Shown: positions 19,107 to 30,050 of the stretch, in pieces
Position numbering within the stretch: position 1 is the stretch's first letter
Layout: each line of letters begins with the position of its first letter
Assembly (NCBI GenBank): GCA_951640165.1
Contig: OX621263.1
Coordinates: 12,778,001-12,842,000, forward strand
Length of the DNA: 64,000 bases
Direction of reading: 5' to 3'
DNA from: Pseudoips prasinana
Lineage: Eukaryota; Arthropoda; Insecta; Lepidoptera; Nolidae
Made by a program: the position numbers and the translations under genes
Notes under the pieces: model-generated
Databases searched by the model: none
What the model was told of the DNA's origin: nothing
What the model saw: only the letters and a program-made list of their open reading frames with translations

Positions 19107-19343
19107 TCACTTACTATATGGGCAGTGGTTACCTAGTGTCAGAGTTGTTCAAGCTACCTTTAGGCCTCTGACATGGTTTAACGACTGTTGCTGCCTAAAG
19201 GCTACAACTGGGGCAGGCAGCTCAACGTGCCCCCCGAAGCGTGGAGACGCTCCGAGAAATGAATCCCCTTTGGCGGTCACCCATCTATGGACTGACCGCG
19301 AGCTTAGATCGGTGAGAGCATCTGGCTATAAGCGCCTATTGTA
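19107..19343 (-). repeat. 5S-derived SINE
   Basis: In reverse it carries GCGGTCACCCATCTATGGAC and CGGTGAGAGCATCTGGC (5S-like head), and TGTCAGAGTTGTTCAAG at the distal end. It is one of the fullest copies. Confidence 0.6.
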
Positions 19344-19391
19344 TAGCCTATAGTAGCTTATATATCCGAGTAACATAGGCTTTATAGCCTA

Positions 19392-19643
19392 CTACCTGTG
19401 CCCGCGGACTTCGTTCCGCGTTATAAATATTTTTGTCCCTGCCCGTTTGTCTCGCGTAATGCTTCAGGTTAAAAGTTTGGGATATATGAAAATAATGATG
19501 ATGAATCATATCCTATATCACTCCACAATAATGTAGCTTTCTATTGGTGAAATAATTTTGAAATTCGGTTCAGTAGATCCAGAGATTACCCCTTACAACG
19601 TCACAAACTCACAAACGTTACCTCTTTATAATATTAGTATAGA
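19392..19643 (-). mobile_element. Helitron, diverged hairpin
   Basis: In reverse it starts TCTATACTAATATTATAAAG and ends with a CGCGGAACGAAGTCCGCGGG hairpin and a CAGGTAG terminus in place of CTAG. It sits in an older Helitron. Confidence 0.6.
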
Positions 19644-19695
19644 TGTTACTCGGATTATAACGTTTAATGCGGGTGAAACCGCGGGGCACAGCTAG
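19644..19695 (+). mobile_element. Older Helitron 3' end
   Basis: TTTAATGCGGGTGAAACCGC GGGGCACAGCTAG closes an element whose interior is recognisable at 19340-19390. Confidence 0.6.
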
Positions 19696-19981
19696 TATGT
19701 CATAGTCTGTTATTTGTCTAGCTAAAAATAAGACATAAAAACTCACATTTATTTGGTACAAGACAGCAAAATATACAAATATATGGCAGCGTTACCCCTG
19801 TGGAGGGGTCGCGTTGCCATGGCAACCGACGGGGCGGCGCTAGTAGGTAAATGAGGGAGTAAGGGCGTTAGTGAAATATTTTTGGGTTTTAGGTATATTT
19901 GGTTTAAATGTAGTTAGGGTGGCTTGAGGTGTTTTTCGATCAACTATAAGTCCTAACTCTTCATAAAACATTATAAAATCA
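19696..19981. other. Unique GC-rich patch in AT-rich DNA
   Basis: 19785-19850 is much more GC-rich than its surroundings and is not part of any repeat family seen here. It could be promoter or enhancer DNA. Confidence 0.3.
19813..19826. promoter_or_regulatory. Perfect X-box palindrome (RFX-type site)
   Basis: GTTGCCATGGCAAC is a perfect inverted repeat equal to the canonical RFX-factor X-box seen upstream of cilium genes. Only the motif is seen; binding and a target gene are inference. Confidence 0.4.
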
Positions 19982-20118
19982 CTAGCTATGCCCCACAATT
20001 TTACCCGCGTAAAACGTTACAAATTATAACGTATATGTTATACGGATATAAAGCTATATTAGTACAAAGTTTCATCAAAATCCGTTCGGTAGTTTTTGCG
20101 TCAAAGAGTGACAACATT
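19982..20118 (-). mobile_element. Helitron, 5' truncated
   Basis: Starts (plus) CTAGCTATGCCCC and continues to AATCCGTTCGGTAGTTTTTG; the hairpin is weakened by mutation. Confidence 0.6.
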
Positions 20119-20128
20119 GGGGTCTCGC

Positions 20129-20176
20129 CCTCCTTTGTCCAGCAGTGGACATCTTTCGGCTGATAAGATAATGATG
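20129..20176 (+). mobile_element. RTE LINE 3' terminus
   Basis: TTTGTCCAGCAGTGGACATC TTTCGGCTGATAAGATAATGATG. Confidence 0.7.
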
Positions 20177-20369
20177 TCTTTCTCTCACCAGTTCGTTTAC
20201 CATCAGCATAGTAAAGTACAGTAGGTGCGTCTGCGTCTACACTCCAAAACTAGGCTATGAATGAATCGTACGGAGCCATAATATATTAATTTGTATTTCT
20301 ATTATACTTTAGTTACTGTCTTACTGGTTGTATGTCTCCATTGTGATTAGCCATGCGTGGGACATACAT

Positions 20370-20404
20370 TACACCCAGACACAGGACAAACAGACATATT
20401 TTTT
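20370..20404 (-). repeat. SINE-A core fragment
   Basis: TTACACCCAGACACAGGACA AACAGACAT. Confidence 0.5.
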
Positions 20405-20405
20405 T

Positions 20406-20550
20406 ATCGGGACTAGTCCCTCTTAGCCACCTCTGCAACTCCTGTAAGCCAGGATCAACAGTGGCACACAATGAAATGACACTGAGCGGTGAAGCTCAGA
20501 CATGTCCCGGGGAATCGCTTTAACAGTCTTGGATCCCGCAACGAATTACT
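20406..20550 (-). mobile_element. R1-like LINE 3' UTR fragment
   Basis: Same orientation as 4617-4949: GGGACTAGTCCC, ACTGCGGTGAA-like variants, GTCTTGGATCCCGCAACGAA. Confidence 0.6.
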
Positions 20551-20834
20551 CTCTTCTATTAACTATCTGCTAATCACACCAATCGGCCGTAAAATAATGG
20601 TAAGTTTTCAGCGACTAGTCTGTTAATTTTCAAAATTTTCTACGAAAGTTTCAGAACTTTGATTTATCAGTTGCGATGCTATCCAGGAGCTTTGTGCAAC
20701 CGAGTTGTGTTACCGTGAATTGTAAATACTGTAAATAAAGTAAAATAAAACTGCTCTATCCTCAGAACAAAAATATTGTACAGCGCGTTACAAAGAAAAT
20801 TAAAATACTGTAAAAGTCTTTGTTTCAAATGAAT

Positions 20835-21310
20835 TTTCGTTAGTTTTCGGTTATAATGTTGTTTTATTGTTTCTGAAAATGTGTTCAGTAGTTTTTATTT
20901 TTAAGTTGGTATTTATTAATCAGACGCATTTCGTATCGATTAACGAATCAGTTTTGAGAATCATCTGCTTAAATATGCTGTTAAATACAGGAGCTTAGAT
21001 TTAGATCAAATCCTTCTTATAACTCCATTTTAAATCACGACAAAAATGAGGGGTATAATAAAATTGTTTGTTTTCGGTTATAATGTTGTTTTATTGTTAA
21101 AAAGGTGACCAGTAGTTATAATTTTTAATTTTGTATTTATAAATCAGACTCATTGCGTAGTTGTGTTTATTTTTATTCTATATCTTTAAGGGCTGATTGA
21201 CGAATTAGATTTTAGAATCTAATGCCCAAATATGCTGTTAAGTCCCTAAAGGCCTTACATTTAGGACAAAACTTCCATTTCCATCTTGACAAAAATTTGG
21301 GGTATAATAA
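20835..21310 (+). repeat. Diverged tandem duplication, ~230-bp units
   Basis: GTTTTCGGTTATAATGTTGT TTTATTGT occurs at 20838 and 21070; both units also share TTAAATATGCTGTTAA-like, GACAAAAAT and GGGGTATAATAA blocks in order. Not a repeat family I recognise. Confidence 0.6.
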
Positions 21311-22175
21311 GTTTGAAACTTCAGACTTTGTGCCTATCTGTGGTAACATAGCTCCTAAGTAGAGGCTACTACTTTAATGGAGTTTGTTATTTGAAAGCAA
21401 GTTGCATCGATATGACTATTACAGCAGCAGCTGCATAATCATTTCATCTGCTGAAAAACTTTGACAGCGCATAGCGACCATCTTGGAAAAGTTGTCAAAT
21501 TTAGCATGAATATATAGTAGTGATATGTCATCATGGAACGCTACGGTGTAAGGCCAAGATAAGTCGAGGTCTTCGAGACATTGAGCCCCATTTATACGAA
21601 GATGTCATCCAAAATAGGTTCACCAGCATACACCGCATATAGGAGAGTCCCGGCGGCCATGTTTTTGAAATAATATTCCATAAATTATGTCATAGAATAT
21701 CCTTTAAAATATATTTTCTTTTTTACTTTTTAGCATTAGTCGTAATGCAAATATATTATAAATTTAATTGTCCGATAGGTCTCGAATCAGTACCCTCTCT
21801 AATCCAGTCTAATCTAATTCTCTGCGTGTTCACCTCTTGATACCTAAGTATTCTTGATACCTTGTTACCTATATATTCAGGCCCTCTTCCTCAGGAATCT
21901 ATTTTAAATACATATTATAAATAATGGCTACGTGGTCTTTAATTTGGTGAAACAAACTGAAAATAATAACTAGTCTCAAGAACCACGCAGTGTATTAAAT
22001 TAATAGACATTTTAACAGTCTGCTATTTTCTTTGAATACATATATAATTTTCATAGGAATATTATTTATTTTTACCCATTTTAATTAATTAAGTAGTATT
22101 ACTTAAAGTTGGGGTTTGATTGTTCATCATTATGTAAGCTGAATTAGCTGAGAAATTATTGCAGAAAATCTAAGA
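21311..22175. other. No recognised feature
   Basis: Single-copy in the window. No exon with plausible length or splice context was found. Confidence 0.4.
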
Positions 22176-22262
22176 ATCTTTTTGGTCCGACTCGGGATTT
22201 GAACCCAGGACCTTATTATCTGTGGTTGAACAACTACCGTTAGACCAACGCGGCAGTTAAAG
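22176..22262 (-). repeat. SINE-C head fragment
   Basis: GGTCCGACTCGGGATTTGAA and CGTTAGACCAACGCGGCAG give the B box and A box in reverse. Confidence 0.7.
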
Positions 22263-22277
22263 AGTAGTCATCAAAAT

Positions 22278-22330
22278 GTTAGCTGAAAGACATCCATTAT
22301 AAGACAAAAGCTTCACCAATCTTCGGAGAT
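22278..22330 (-). mobile_element. RTE LINE 3' terminus, degraded
   Basis: TTAGCTGAAAGACATCCATT ATAAGACAAAAGCTTC. Confidence 0.5.
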
Positions 22331-22331
22331 A

Positions 22332-22398
22332 TGATTTAGATTCGAACCCAGGACCACCAGCTTCGTAGGCAGGAGCACTACCAACTACGGCTACGGTG
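22332..22398 (-). repeat. SINE-D head
   Basis: TTCGAACCCAGGACCACCAG CTTCGTAGGCAGGAGC is the head of the element at 45589, reverse strand. Confidence 0.65.
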
Positions 22399-22543
22399 AC
22401 CGATATACATACTTATATGGATAATTACACCCAGACTCAGGACAAACAGACATGTTCATGCACGCAAATATCTGTCCTGGGTAGGAAGCGAACTCACGAC
22501 CTACAGCGTGAAAGGCAAGTAGATATCTACCAACCACGCCACG
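22399..22543 (-). repeat. SINE-A, 5' half
   Basis: ACTCAGGACAAACAGACATG through TCTACCAACCACGCC; the tail is missing. Confidence 0.75.
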
Positions 22544-22614
22544 ACTTCTAAGCCCCTCACAGGATGACTAGGAGTGATATTTTTCATCACTTTATACATC
22601 ACCATCACAATATA

Positions 22615-23240
22615 TATTGGTCTAACGGTAGCGTGTTCCATCGCAGATAATTAGGTCCTGGGTTCAAATCCCGGGTCGGGCCAAAAAGTGATTGTGGGAT
22701 TTTACCGTGAAAAGAAATTTCTCAGTGGCAGTCTGAAAGTTGGCGGTATTACACCCCCGTGCCTCGGAGAGCACGTAAAGCCAGTCCTGTACCTGACCTC
22801 TTTCCGGTCGTGTCGCTAGTCGTCCCATCGGATCGTGAGATTGATGGAATAGAACGTGCCCCTGTGTTTGCGCACACACTTGTGCACTATAATATGTTCT
22901 GCGCAATTCTGACGGGCTTGTTGGCGTGGTTGGTAGATACGCTGCCTTTCACGCTGGAGGTCGTGGGTTCGATTCCCAACCGGGACAAATATTTGTGTGC
23001 ATGAACATGTCTGTTTGTCCTGAGTCTGAGTGTAAATTATCTATATAAGTATGTATTTACAAAATAAAAATATTATATGTAGTATATCAGTTATCTGGTT
23101 ACCATAGTACAAGCTCTGCTTAGTTTGGGATCAAATGACCGTGTGTGAATAATGTCCCAGGATATTATTATTAATTGGCTAGTCTCCATTGAGACTGGCC
23201 GCCGTGGCCAAAATTCCGCTAGGAGGTCATTATTATTATG
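22615..23240 (+). repeat. SINE-C, full, split by SINE-A
   Basis: A box TGGTCTAACGGTAG and B box GGTTCAAATCCC lead into the body; it breaks at 22908 and resumes at 23173 (AATTGGCTAGTCTCC), ending in ATTATTATTATG. Confidence 0.85.
22909..23172 (+). repeat. SINE-A, full length, nested
   Basis: 264 bp from TGACGGGCTTGTTGGCGTGG to CCCAGGATATTATTATT. It is flanked by AATT (22905-22908, 23173-23176), consistent with a target duplication. This is the reference copy for the family here. Confidence 0.85.
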
Positions 23241-23530
23241 GATACAAGTTGTAGTAAAATACTTGATTGGTTAATTACAATTAATTTAATTTCCTAATAA
23301 TATTAATTCTAATAGATTACATGACCCAAATTAGTGAGAGCCTTTTAACTTAATGAGAATATTAATTTTTAACTTGTAATACACATTAAAGTAATAAGAT
23401 TGTAATGGTCAATATAAAAGTAATAATCGGTTATAACGACAGAAGTAACTTTTTATCGTAAAACACATTTTAATGCTGCTTAAGTACTGTACTTCTTATT
23501 GCCTTCTTTTTTATGCAGGATGGGTTTGTG

Positions 23531-23870
23531 CTTAACCACGATCTCACCTGATGGTAAGTGAAGATGTGGTCGAAGGTGGACCGCGCGTACCCATAAGATG
23601 CCTGTTCACTCTAGCCTTGAATAAACCCATGTTATATGAGTCTGGAAACACGTCTTTCGGGAGGGTGTTCCACAGCTTAGCCGTGCGTATGATGAAGGAG
23701 GAAGCAAAGCGCTTCGTACGGCAGAATGGGATGTCAACAACAAACCGGTGAAAACCCTCCCGACGCCTAGTAGTCCAATGAAAAAAGGGAGAAGGAGGGA
23801 TAAGCGAAGGTCTTGAGCCTTCTTGCCATTTCTATTGCGGTCAGCTTTTAGTGTAACCATTCGGCTAGTT
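23531..23870. mobile_element. LINE-derived repeat Z1
   Basis: CACCTGATGGTAAGTGAAGA, AGATGCCTGTTCACTCTAGC and GTGTTCCACAGCTTAGCCGT belong to a repeat common in Lepidoptera that I associate with CR1/Zenon-type LINEs. The overlapping ORFs show no domain. Confidence 0.5.
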
Positions 23871-23905
23871 ACCAGAATTAATCGAACCACTGTTATATAA
23901 ACTCA

Positions 23906-24510
23906 CTAGCTGTGCCCAAGACTTCCGCACATTTTGTAATAAATCCGTAAATGGTACAGACGCCAGCACATCATCCTACCCCAATCTGTCAAATTTCCCC
24001 ATTTGAAAGTGAACCTTTATCACATAAGTATAAGTGCTAATGTGATAAGGTTTAAAATCTGTAAAAGAAATTTAACAGATTGGGGTAGTTGGATGTACCT
24101 ACTGGCGGCTGTACATCAGAATATCTCTAATATTTGGTCTCTTGTCGCCATCTTATAAAACATTCACATATATCTTACCTACATTTTTCCATATAAATTT
24201 TCATCCCCTATCCCCTAGCTATTTTACAGCCTTGAGGGTAAATCTTTTATATGCTTGAAATGTCATAATTATTTATATCTAATTAATGGCCTAAAAATAA
24301 GTTTTTTAACTGCTTGCTCTATAAATGACGATACTTTCATACAACTTTTCATCCCCCCCTTTCAACCCTTTACAAACGTTTATTCGTATTGCATAGTAGC
24401 CTATGTCTTAATCAGGTTCTAGAATATCTGTGTACCAAATTTAATTTAAACCGATTCAGTCATTTTGACGAGACAGACAGAATTACTTTTACATTTACAA
24501 TATTAGTAAG
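23906..24510 (-). mobile_element. Helitron-like element split by a MITE
   Basis: It starts (plus) CTAGCTGTGCCCAAGACTTC and ends at ACAATATTAGTAAGA, the complement of a TC-type 5' end. Confidence 0.55.
23955..24112. mobile_element. CAGACGCC MITE
   Basis: Inverted ends ACAGACGCCAGCACATC and GGCGGCTGT; inside, CTACCCCAATCTGTCAAATT is answered by AATTTAACAGATTGGGGTAG (one mismatch). No coding capacity. Confidence 0.75.
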
Positions 24511-24522
24511 AATAAGGAAAGT

Positions 24523-24778
24523 AATAATATCCTGGAAAATTATTCACACACGGCCTTCTGTTCCTAAACTAAGCAAAACTTGTACTATGGAAACCAGATA
24601 ACTGATATACTACATATGTATACTACTTTTCTTTTGTAAATATATACTACTTAAGTATATAGATCCAGACAGAACAAACAGACATCTTCATGCACACAAA
24701 TTTTAATATCTGTCCTGGATGGGAATAAAACCCACGACCTGCGGCGTGAAAGGCAAGCATTTACCAACCATGCCAACA
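24523..24778 (-). repeat. SINE-A, full but mutated
   Basis: All modules are in order; the B-box region reads GGGAATAAAACCCACGACC, so the promoter is probably weak. Confidence 0.8.
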
Positions 24779-25961
24779 TAAGAGCTATAAACATTCCATC
24801 CGGAAAAAAAGATAAGGCGACCGAATAATTTAAGCCGATGAAGCCGCGGATGGAAGCTATAATATACTAATATATGACTTTAACGAAAATTAATGTTAAT
24901 AAGAATCTTATCTTCTACACTCTTACATTAATAAGGTATTCGTTTCATATAAATAAGCTTTTAATATCTTCACTAAAACATTTTCAATGAAAAACTAAAA
25001 TTATCAAATCCACGACGCTTTACTTACCTTTTAAAAATGGTTCTCTCGGCAAACCCTTCATGTCCGTCATATTTCCATACCAAAAAACTTCTCATAATCA
25101 AGTATCATATTACATCTACCCATCTCTTTTACACATAGCGTAAAATACCCAGTCAGAACGAGAACGAAACAGTACATTAGTTACCACTCCAAGCGTCTCT
25201 TAATGATATGCAATACGACCCTCTTTAATCATCCATTCCTGTCACACTTGTTTCATATCTTTATGAGTGAAAGAGATAGAGATGTATAATAGTGTTCCGT
25301 TTCAAAATTACATTATGAAGTAGAGCCAAGCGACCAGAATACTTTGACCTCTCAACGCTGTACTCTTTGTTCAGTTTTATTAATTTTTAAAGCAAATCAT
25401 GGGGCATTGGGGTCTTTTTAACTTGGTTATGGGTTACGGTTATTTTTCATGGTTTCTAGAGTGACAAATGGTGAGAACATAAATTTTATTTATAGATTTA
25501 GTTGACAGCAAGTTGTAAATGAAGTTTTAATGGTGTTTGTGTTTGTTTATGGTATGATTTTGTGGGTTATGTGATTTATGTAGAGCTCTGATTGGAAGCA
25601 TATAAAAACTTGGTACCTAGTACTTACTATAAAATGGTGGGTTAAATTTTTTTTTGGTGAGAATCATTTGACGCGTAAATTTTTATTTTAATTGACGTTT
25701 TTAGTTAGTCTAGTAGGCTATCACTGCTTCACCGTATAATAAATGAAATGAAATTTAATCAACTTTAGTTAGAGTTAGTTAGTATCAGTTACAAGAGGAG
25801 TGGAGATACATGAGTCATTCATTCATGGTCATGGAGGTTGCTATTTGTTAACGCCTTAAAGTTTGATCTATAAAAAAAATGTTTATATACCTCAATTAAA
25901 CATAAAAAAATGTTCTCAATATCAATCAATCAATCAATTATTTAATAAGTTCTTATTCTTA
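24779..25961. other. Unique AT-rich stretch, no gene seen
   Basis: The longest repeat-poor interval in the first half. It may be host intron or intergenic DNA; I found no convincing exon on either strand. Confidence 0.4.
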
Positions 25962-26272
25962 TTTCGTAAGATTCTATAACAAACTTCCTAGTGGTATCCG
26001 AGAAATGTCTACGAATAAGTTTAAAAGAATTAAAAAAGGAAAATTGTGTAGCGGGGTTTACTAAAAAACTTCTGATTATTTAAGTTACAAAACAGCTTGG
26101 GATTGAGTCGCTCTAAATTAACACATTTAAATACAATGTAGTTTTATGTATGAAGTAATATTTTAAAAAAAAGGTTTCCTACTGAGTATTCTGGCAGTTT
26201 CTCAGTAGCTGCCACGTCATGAACTGCACGGTAGGGTAAAAAATATTGACGATTCCACACAAATTTTTATTA
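25962..26272 (+). pseudogene. CR1/Jockey-type LINE 3' end
   Basis: It is collinear with 51750-52075. The sequence can be read as the decayed end of a LINE reverse-transcriptase ORF (RFYNKLPSGI-like, then KTAWD-like residues), followed by a shared 3' UTR with GCCACGTCATGAACTGCACG GTAGGGTAAAA. Stops and frameshifts break the coding part. Confidence 0.55.
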
Positions 26273-26731
26273 ATTAAAATAATATGAATTTTGAATTTTA
26301 GCTACCAAAGCATCTAAAATCAATAATTTATAATACTAGCTTAATTAAAAGAAAACTGAAGGCTTATCTATTAGGAAAATGTGTTTATAGTGTATCTTTA
26401 TTGAGTATTTACTACGGCTGGTTGTTTGTGAGGTGTAAAATTGACGAATAATGTTTCTTATTTTTATACATTTTTAATTTAGGTGATTTAATTTTAGTAG
26501 TACCTCTGTTTTATTTAATTTATATTTAATAGTATTACATTCAATGTTAGTCAACACTTTCAATTTTAATTATGTATGTTCCTTAATTATTTTGTCTCCC
26601 AATTATTACTGTTATTATGTTGATTTGATTTTTAAATTCATCTTTTATGTCAGGAATTGATTTTATTTAACATTATTGTAAAATTCATACACAATGTAAA
26701 TTGTTACTGAATAAATAAATGTATCGTTATT
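26273..26731. other. No recognised feature, AT-rich
   Basis: It ends in GAATAAATAAATG just before a SINE-A, which could be the 3' end of an old retroelement. Confidence 0.35.
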
Positions 26732-26990
26732 TGACGGGCCGGTTGCCATGGTTGGTAAATGCTTGCTATTCACGCCGCAGGTCGTGGGCTCCACCACCCA
26801 GGACAGATATTTGTGTGCATGAATATGTCGGTTTGTCCTGAGTCTGGGTGTAATTATCTATATAAAGTATGTATTTATAAAAGAAATGTAGTATATGTAA
26901 TGTATTAGTTATCTGGTTTCCATACTACAAGCTCTGCTTACTTTGGGATCAGATGGTAGTGTGTAAATAATGTCCCATGATATTATTATT
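26732..26990 (+). repeat. SINE-A, full
   Basis: Complete from TGACGGGCCGGTTG to GATATTATTATT; the B box is damaged (GGGCTCCACCACCC). Confidence 0.85.
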
Positions 26991-27097
26991 CATCGACCGA
27001 AATTCGCCGTCCAGAACTGACTCTGTCCGGGACTGACTTGATGTATTTTACGTACGTATTTACGTATAATTTCCATATGTGCATTCTTAGTCCATGT

Positions 27098-27291
27098 GCT
27101 GTGTGGTGATGGCATAGAATATCATCACCTTATCTCATCCCGTGGGGGGCGTAGAAATTGTCCGAGGGAATACCTACCAGAGAACGGGCAGCAGTGTTTT
27201 TCTGTGAACTATGACCATCAAACTGCGATCGCCAAGCGTGGCGATAATGGCATAGGTATCCCCTATACTTTGGCTGACATGATGATTCTTA
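27098..27291 (+). repeat. RTE-tailed SINE-like repeat
   Basis: It shows the family's 5' end GTGTGGTGATGGCATAGAAT, then CCGTGGGGGGCGTAGAAATT. The 3' RTE-like tail has lost the CAGCAGTGG block but keeps TTTGGCTGACATGATGAT. Confidence 0.75.
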
Positions 27292-27340
27292 GTCCTTAAT
27301 TTTTAAGTATCAAGGTGTAAGAATAAAGTGTACGGAATCA

Positions 27341-27607
27341 TCTATATATATAAAAATCAATGCCACTTTTCGTTGTAATGTTATAATTCAACAACTCCCT
27401 TACCAATTTGGCTAATTTTGGTCTTGAATTATTCGTGGAAGTCCAGGGAAGGTTAGTACGTAGAGAAAATTTTAAAAAAGTCTTGAAAAATTCTAAAATC
27501 AACAACTTTTAGCAATTTAAAATATTTTTTGTTTGAATAAATGAACTTAATAATCATTTTTTTATTACTATGCCTTATACGTAGCGAAGCACGTACTGGG
27601 CCGCTAG
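27341..27607 (+). mobile_element. Helitron, different family, complete ends
   Basis: A^TCTATATATATAAAAATCAA at the left and CACGTACTGGGCCGCTAG^T at the right, preceded by a TACGTAGCGAAGCACGTA stem-loop. 267 bp, no ORF. Confidence 0.7.
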
Positions 27608-27952
27608 TAAGAATATATATCTACTGTACGTACCTCTATATAGGTAGAGTCGTATGTAGGTAAGTATGTAGGTATTATTTACATATGAACGTGAAATGGT
27701 TAGTTCACAGTTTGCAAGTGTCGACATGAAATCGCGGTGTATAATTACGACCACAACGCGGTGTGGGGTATATAAAATACATTATTAATATTTATTGTAG
27801 ACTTGGAGATGGGGTCACGAAACACAACACAACTAATAAAGTCACCTTAGTTCCTTGTGACCGGGTTTGCAAGAGTAGACAGAGATAAAGATAATATAAA
27901 TCTAATTTTAGGAAACCTTTATAGGTATATCACAAAAATAGGACAATTAAAT
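27608..27952. other. No recognised feature
   Basis: Contains several GTAGGTA words and no repeat copy. Confidence 0.35.
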
Positions 27953-28206
27953 GACTGGCCAGGTGGTCCGGTGACGGTGCTAAGCCGGAGGATGTAGGTT
28001 CGATCCCCACCCAGGACCAATTTTTGCGTTATAAGCACGATGATATGTTCTAAGTATGTTCATCAATAATCTGGTTGCCATAGTACAGATCCTGCTTATG
28101 TATTTCTAAATACATAATTTTGTTTATCAATAATTTGATTGCCATAGTACAGATCCCGCCTTGTTTGGGAAAAGATAGCAGTGTGTTAGTTGACCCAAGA
28201 TATAAA
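27953..28206 (+). repeat. SINE-D with duplicated tail module
   Basis: A third tRNA-like head (TGGTCCGGTGACGG..., B box GGTTCGATCCCC) is joined to the SINE-A/D tail. The segment ATCAATAATCTGGTTGCCAT AGTACAGATCC occurs twice (28071 and 28127). Confidence 0.7.
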
Positions 28207-28423
28207 AAATATCTATATATTGGTTTAGATTAACCATTTCAAACAAGATTTCAGTCGGACCGTAAGCTGCGGTTCAATCCCTACGAAGATGATGAAACCT
28301 TAAGGCATCGATGAACAAAAATAAACGGACTAGGAGCCAGTGCGAGGCGCTGATAACTGATGAACCCTACTCTTTTATCCCACTAGTACAACTTTAACGT
28401 CGTTTACAAGACCTGGTTTTCAT

Positions 28424-28566
28424 TCATCATCATGTCAGCCAAAGTACGTCCACTGCTGGACAAAAGTCTCCCCAAAGATGGGATATGCCACAATCGCCAC
28501 GCTTGGCAGAGGGGTTCGCGATCGCAATTTGATGGTCACTGTTCTCAGAAAAACGTTACTGCCCGT
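28424..28566 (-). repeat. RTE-tailed SINE-like repeat, 5' truncated
   Basis: CATCATGTCAGCCAAAGTAC GTCCACTGCTGGAC to GCGATCGCAATTTGATGG and AACGTTACTGCCCGTTTTC. Confidence 0.75.
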
Positions 28567-28944
28567 TTTCTTTCCTCACAATAATGGTAATTCACACTTA
28601 GCATACGATTTTCTCATTGGAAAATTATAAATTCTCAATGCCCTGCCAACCCCTCGAGAAACGCAGCATGACGATGGTAATATGATGATATAATAACACG
28701 TTGTCTTGGAGGTTCTGTTATTGTGAATAAATTCACCATTTAATTAAAAATGCAAATGGCACATTGGTAGCAGACTCGAACTAATTGTAGTTTTGTAGCG
28801 TTTAAAGATATTGTGGTGGGTATTTTACATATTCACATGTTTTACATTGTAATGTTTTTGTAAATATCATTTTTCCATTTAACCTTACTTAGGATTTTCT
28901 TTCGTAGTGTCTTTACCCTTTAGGATCCATTTATAATAAATAAT
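28567..28944. other. No recognised feature
   Basis: Single-copy, AT-rich. Confidence 0.35.
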
Positions 28945-29032
28945 AAAACAGGTTTTAATTCTCGTAGAATTTAAAACAGCGCTTGTAAATACTCAGAACA
29001 TGTTTGTAGCATAATTATTGCTAGGTACATCT
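28945..29032 (-). mobile_element. LINE 3' UTR family K, fragment
   Basis: AGCGCTTGTAAATACTCAGA ACATGTTTGTAGCA matches 60600 and the complement of 31975. Confidence 0.5.
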
Positions 29033-29034
29033 GT

Positions 29035-29118
29035 GTTCCTACAAAATGGACCGATGATCTTGTGTGGGTCGCTGGAAGTCGCTGGATGCGGATAGCGCAA
29101 GACCGGCAATTGTGGAGA
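29035..29118 (+). mobile_element. RTE LINE fragment
   Basis: GGACCGATGATCTTGTGTGG to GGCAATTGTGGAGATCTTTG encodes TDDLVWVAGSRWMRIAQDRQ in frame. Confidence 0.8.
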
Positions 29119-29349
29119 TCTTTGGCATTGCGAATGCGGATAAAAATTACACGTAATTTTATAAAAGTTTTGTCAATTATATAGTAAAAAGGCGTGCAGG
29201 TTTTAGGCGTAGCTCTCGGCCTATAACCATAGTACAGGTGACAGCATATCAGTGACTCCACTTATACTAAGAAAAACGCTCTTACTGCCTACATAGTAAG
29301 ACATACAGTCAAGATCATAGTTTATCTACCGACGACGTGGCCTCGTTAT

Positions 29350-29485
29350 ACAGACGCCAGCACATCCAGCTACCCCAATAAGTCAAATTTCTTTTATAGA
29401 TTTTCAACTTTATCACAAAAACATAAGGTTCACTTTCTGTTACGGAAATTTGACAGATTGGGGTAGCTTGATGTGCTGGCGTCGT
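29350..29485. mobile_element. CAGACGCC MITE, best copy
   Basis: ACAGACGCCAGCACATCCAG CTACCCCAAT at the left is complementary to ATTGGGGTAGCTTGATGTGC TGGCGTC at the right with few mismatches. Confidence 0.8.
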
Positions 29486-30050
29486 TCTACAGGCCTCGTG
29501 CAATCATAGAGTATTAATTTGAATCAAATTAGACCTGACCAGCTCATGTACATAATATGCAGATTTATTTCCTTAGAAGGTTACTAATTCTAGAATGTCC
29601 TATGTAGCATAGAATTTCATTTTAATTTGTATCGTATAATAAACATGTTAGGATACAATATAGTAAAGGGGGAATGTCCGATATGTTTTACAATTCAGGT
29701 GTCACTTAATTTTAATATGTGGATATGACCATACTTGATTATTTTAATTTTCTTATATATATTTATTTGTCGAATGAAAATATTGAATTTTATTGAATAC
29801 TTATGCAACACCATTTAGAATATAATGCCCCTAATTCTATTCTATTCAACCAACTAAACAAATTAAACGTAAATTTGTGATTCGGTCGTAGGGACGTTCG
29901 AAATCATTTCCTTCAAACATTCATAATTCCAAAAATAATCGAAAATTCGCTACTAGAAAAGTTGGTTAGGTTCGAATTGCGACAATACAACGTCAGAAAC
30001 AAATTAATTTATCACTAAAGGTTTATTCTTTTTTTTATATTTATTAAACA
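29486..30050. other. No recognised feature, AT-rich
   Basis: No second copy or exon seen. Confidence 0.35.

Noticed and set aside
22615..22690. tRNA gene candidate
   Set aside because: A and B boxes are present but the sequence continues into the SINE-C body and lacks a clean cloverleaf; the same holds for all SINE-A, -B and -D heads.
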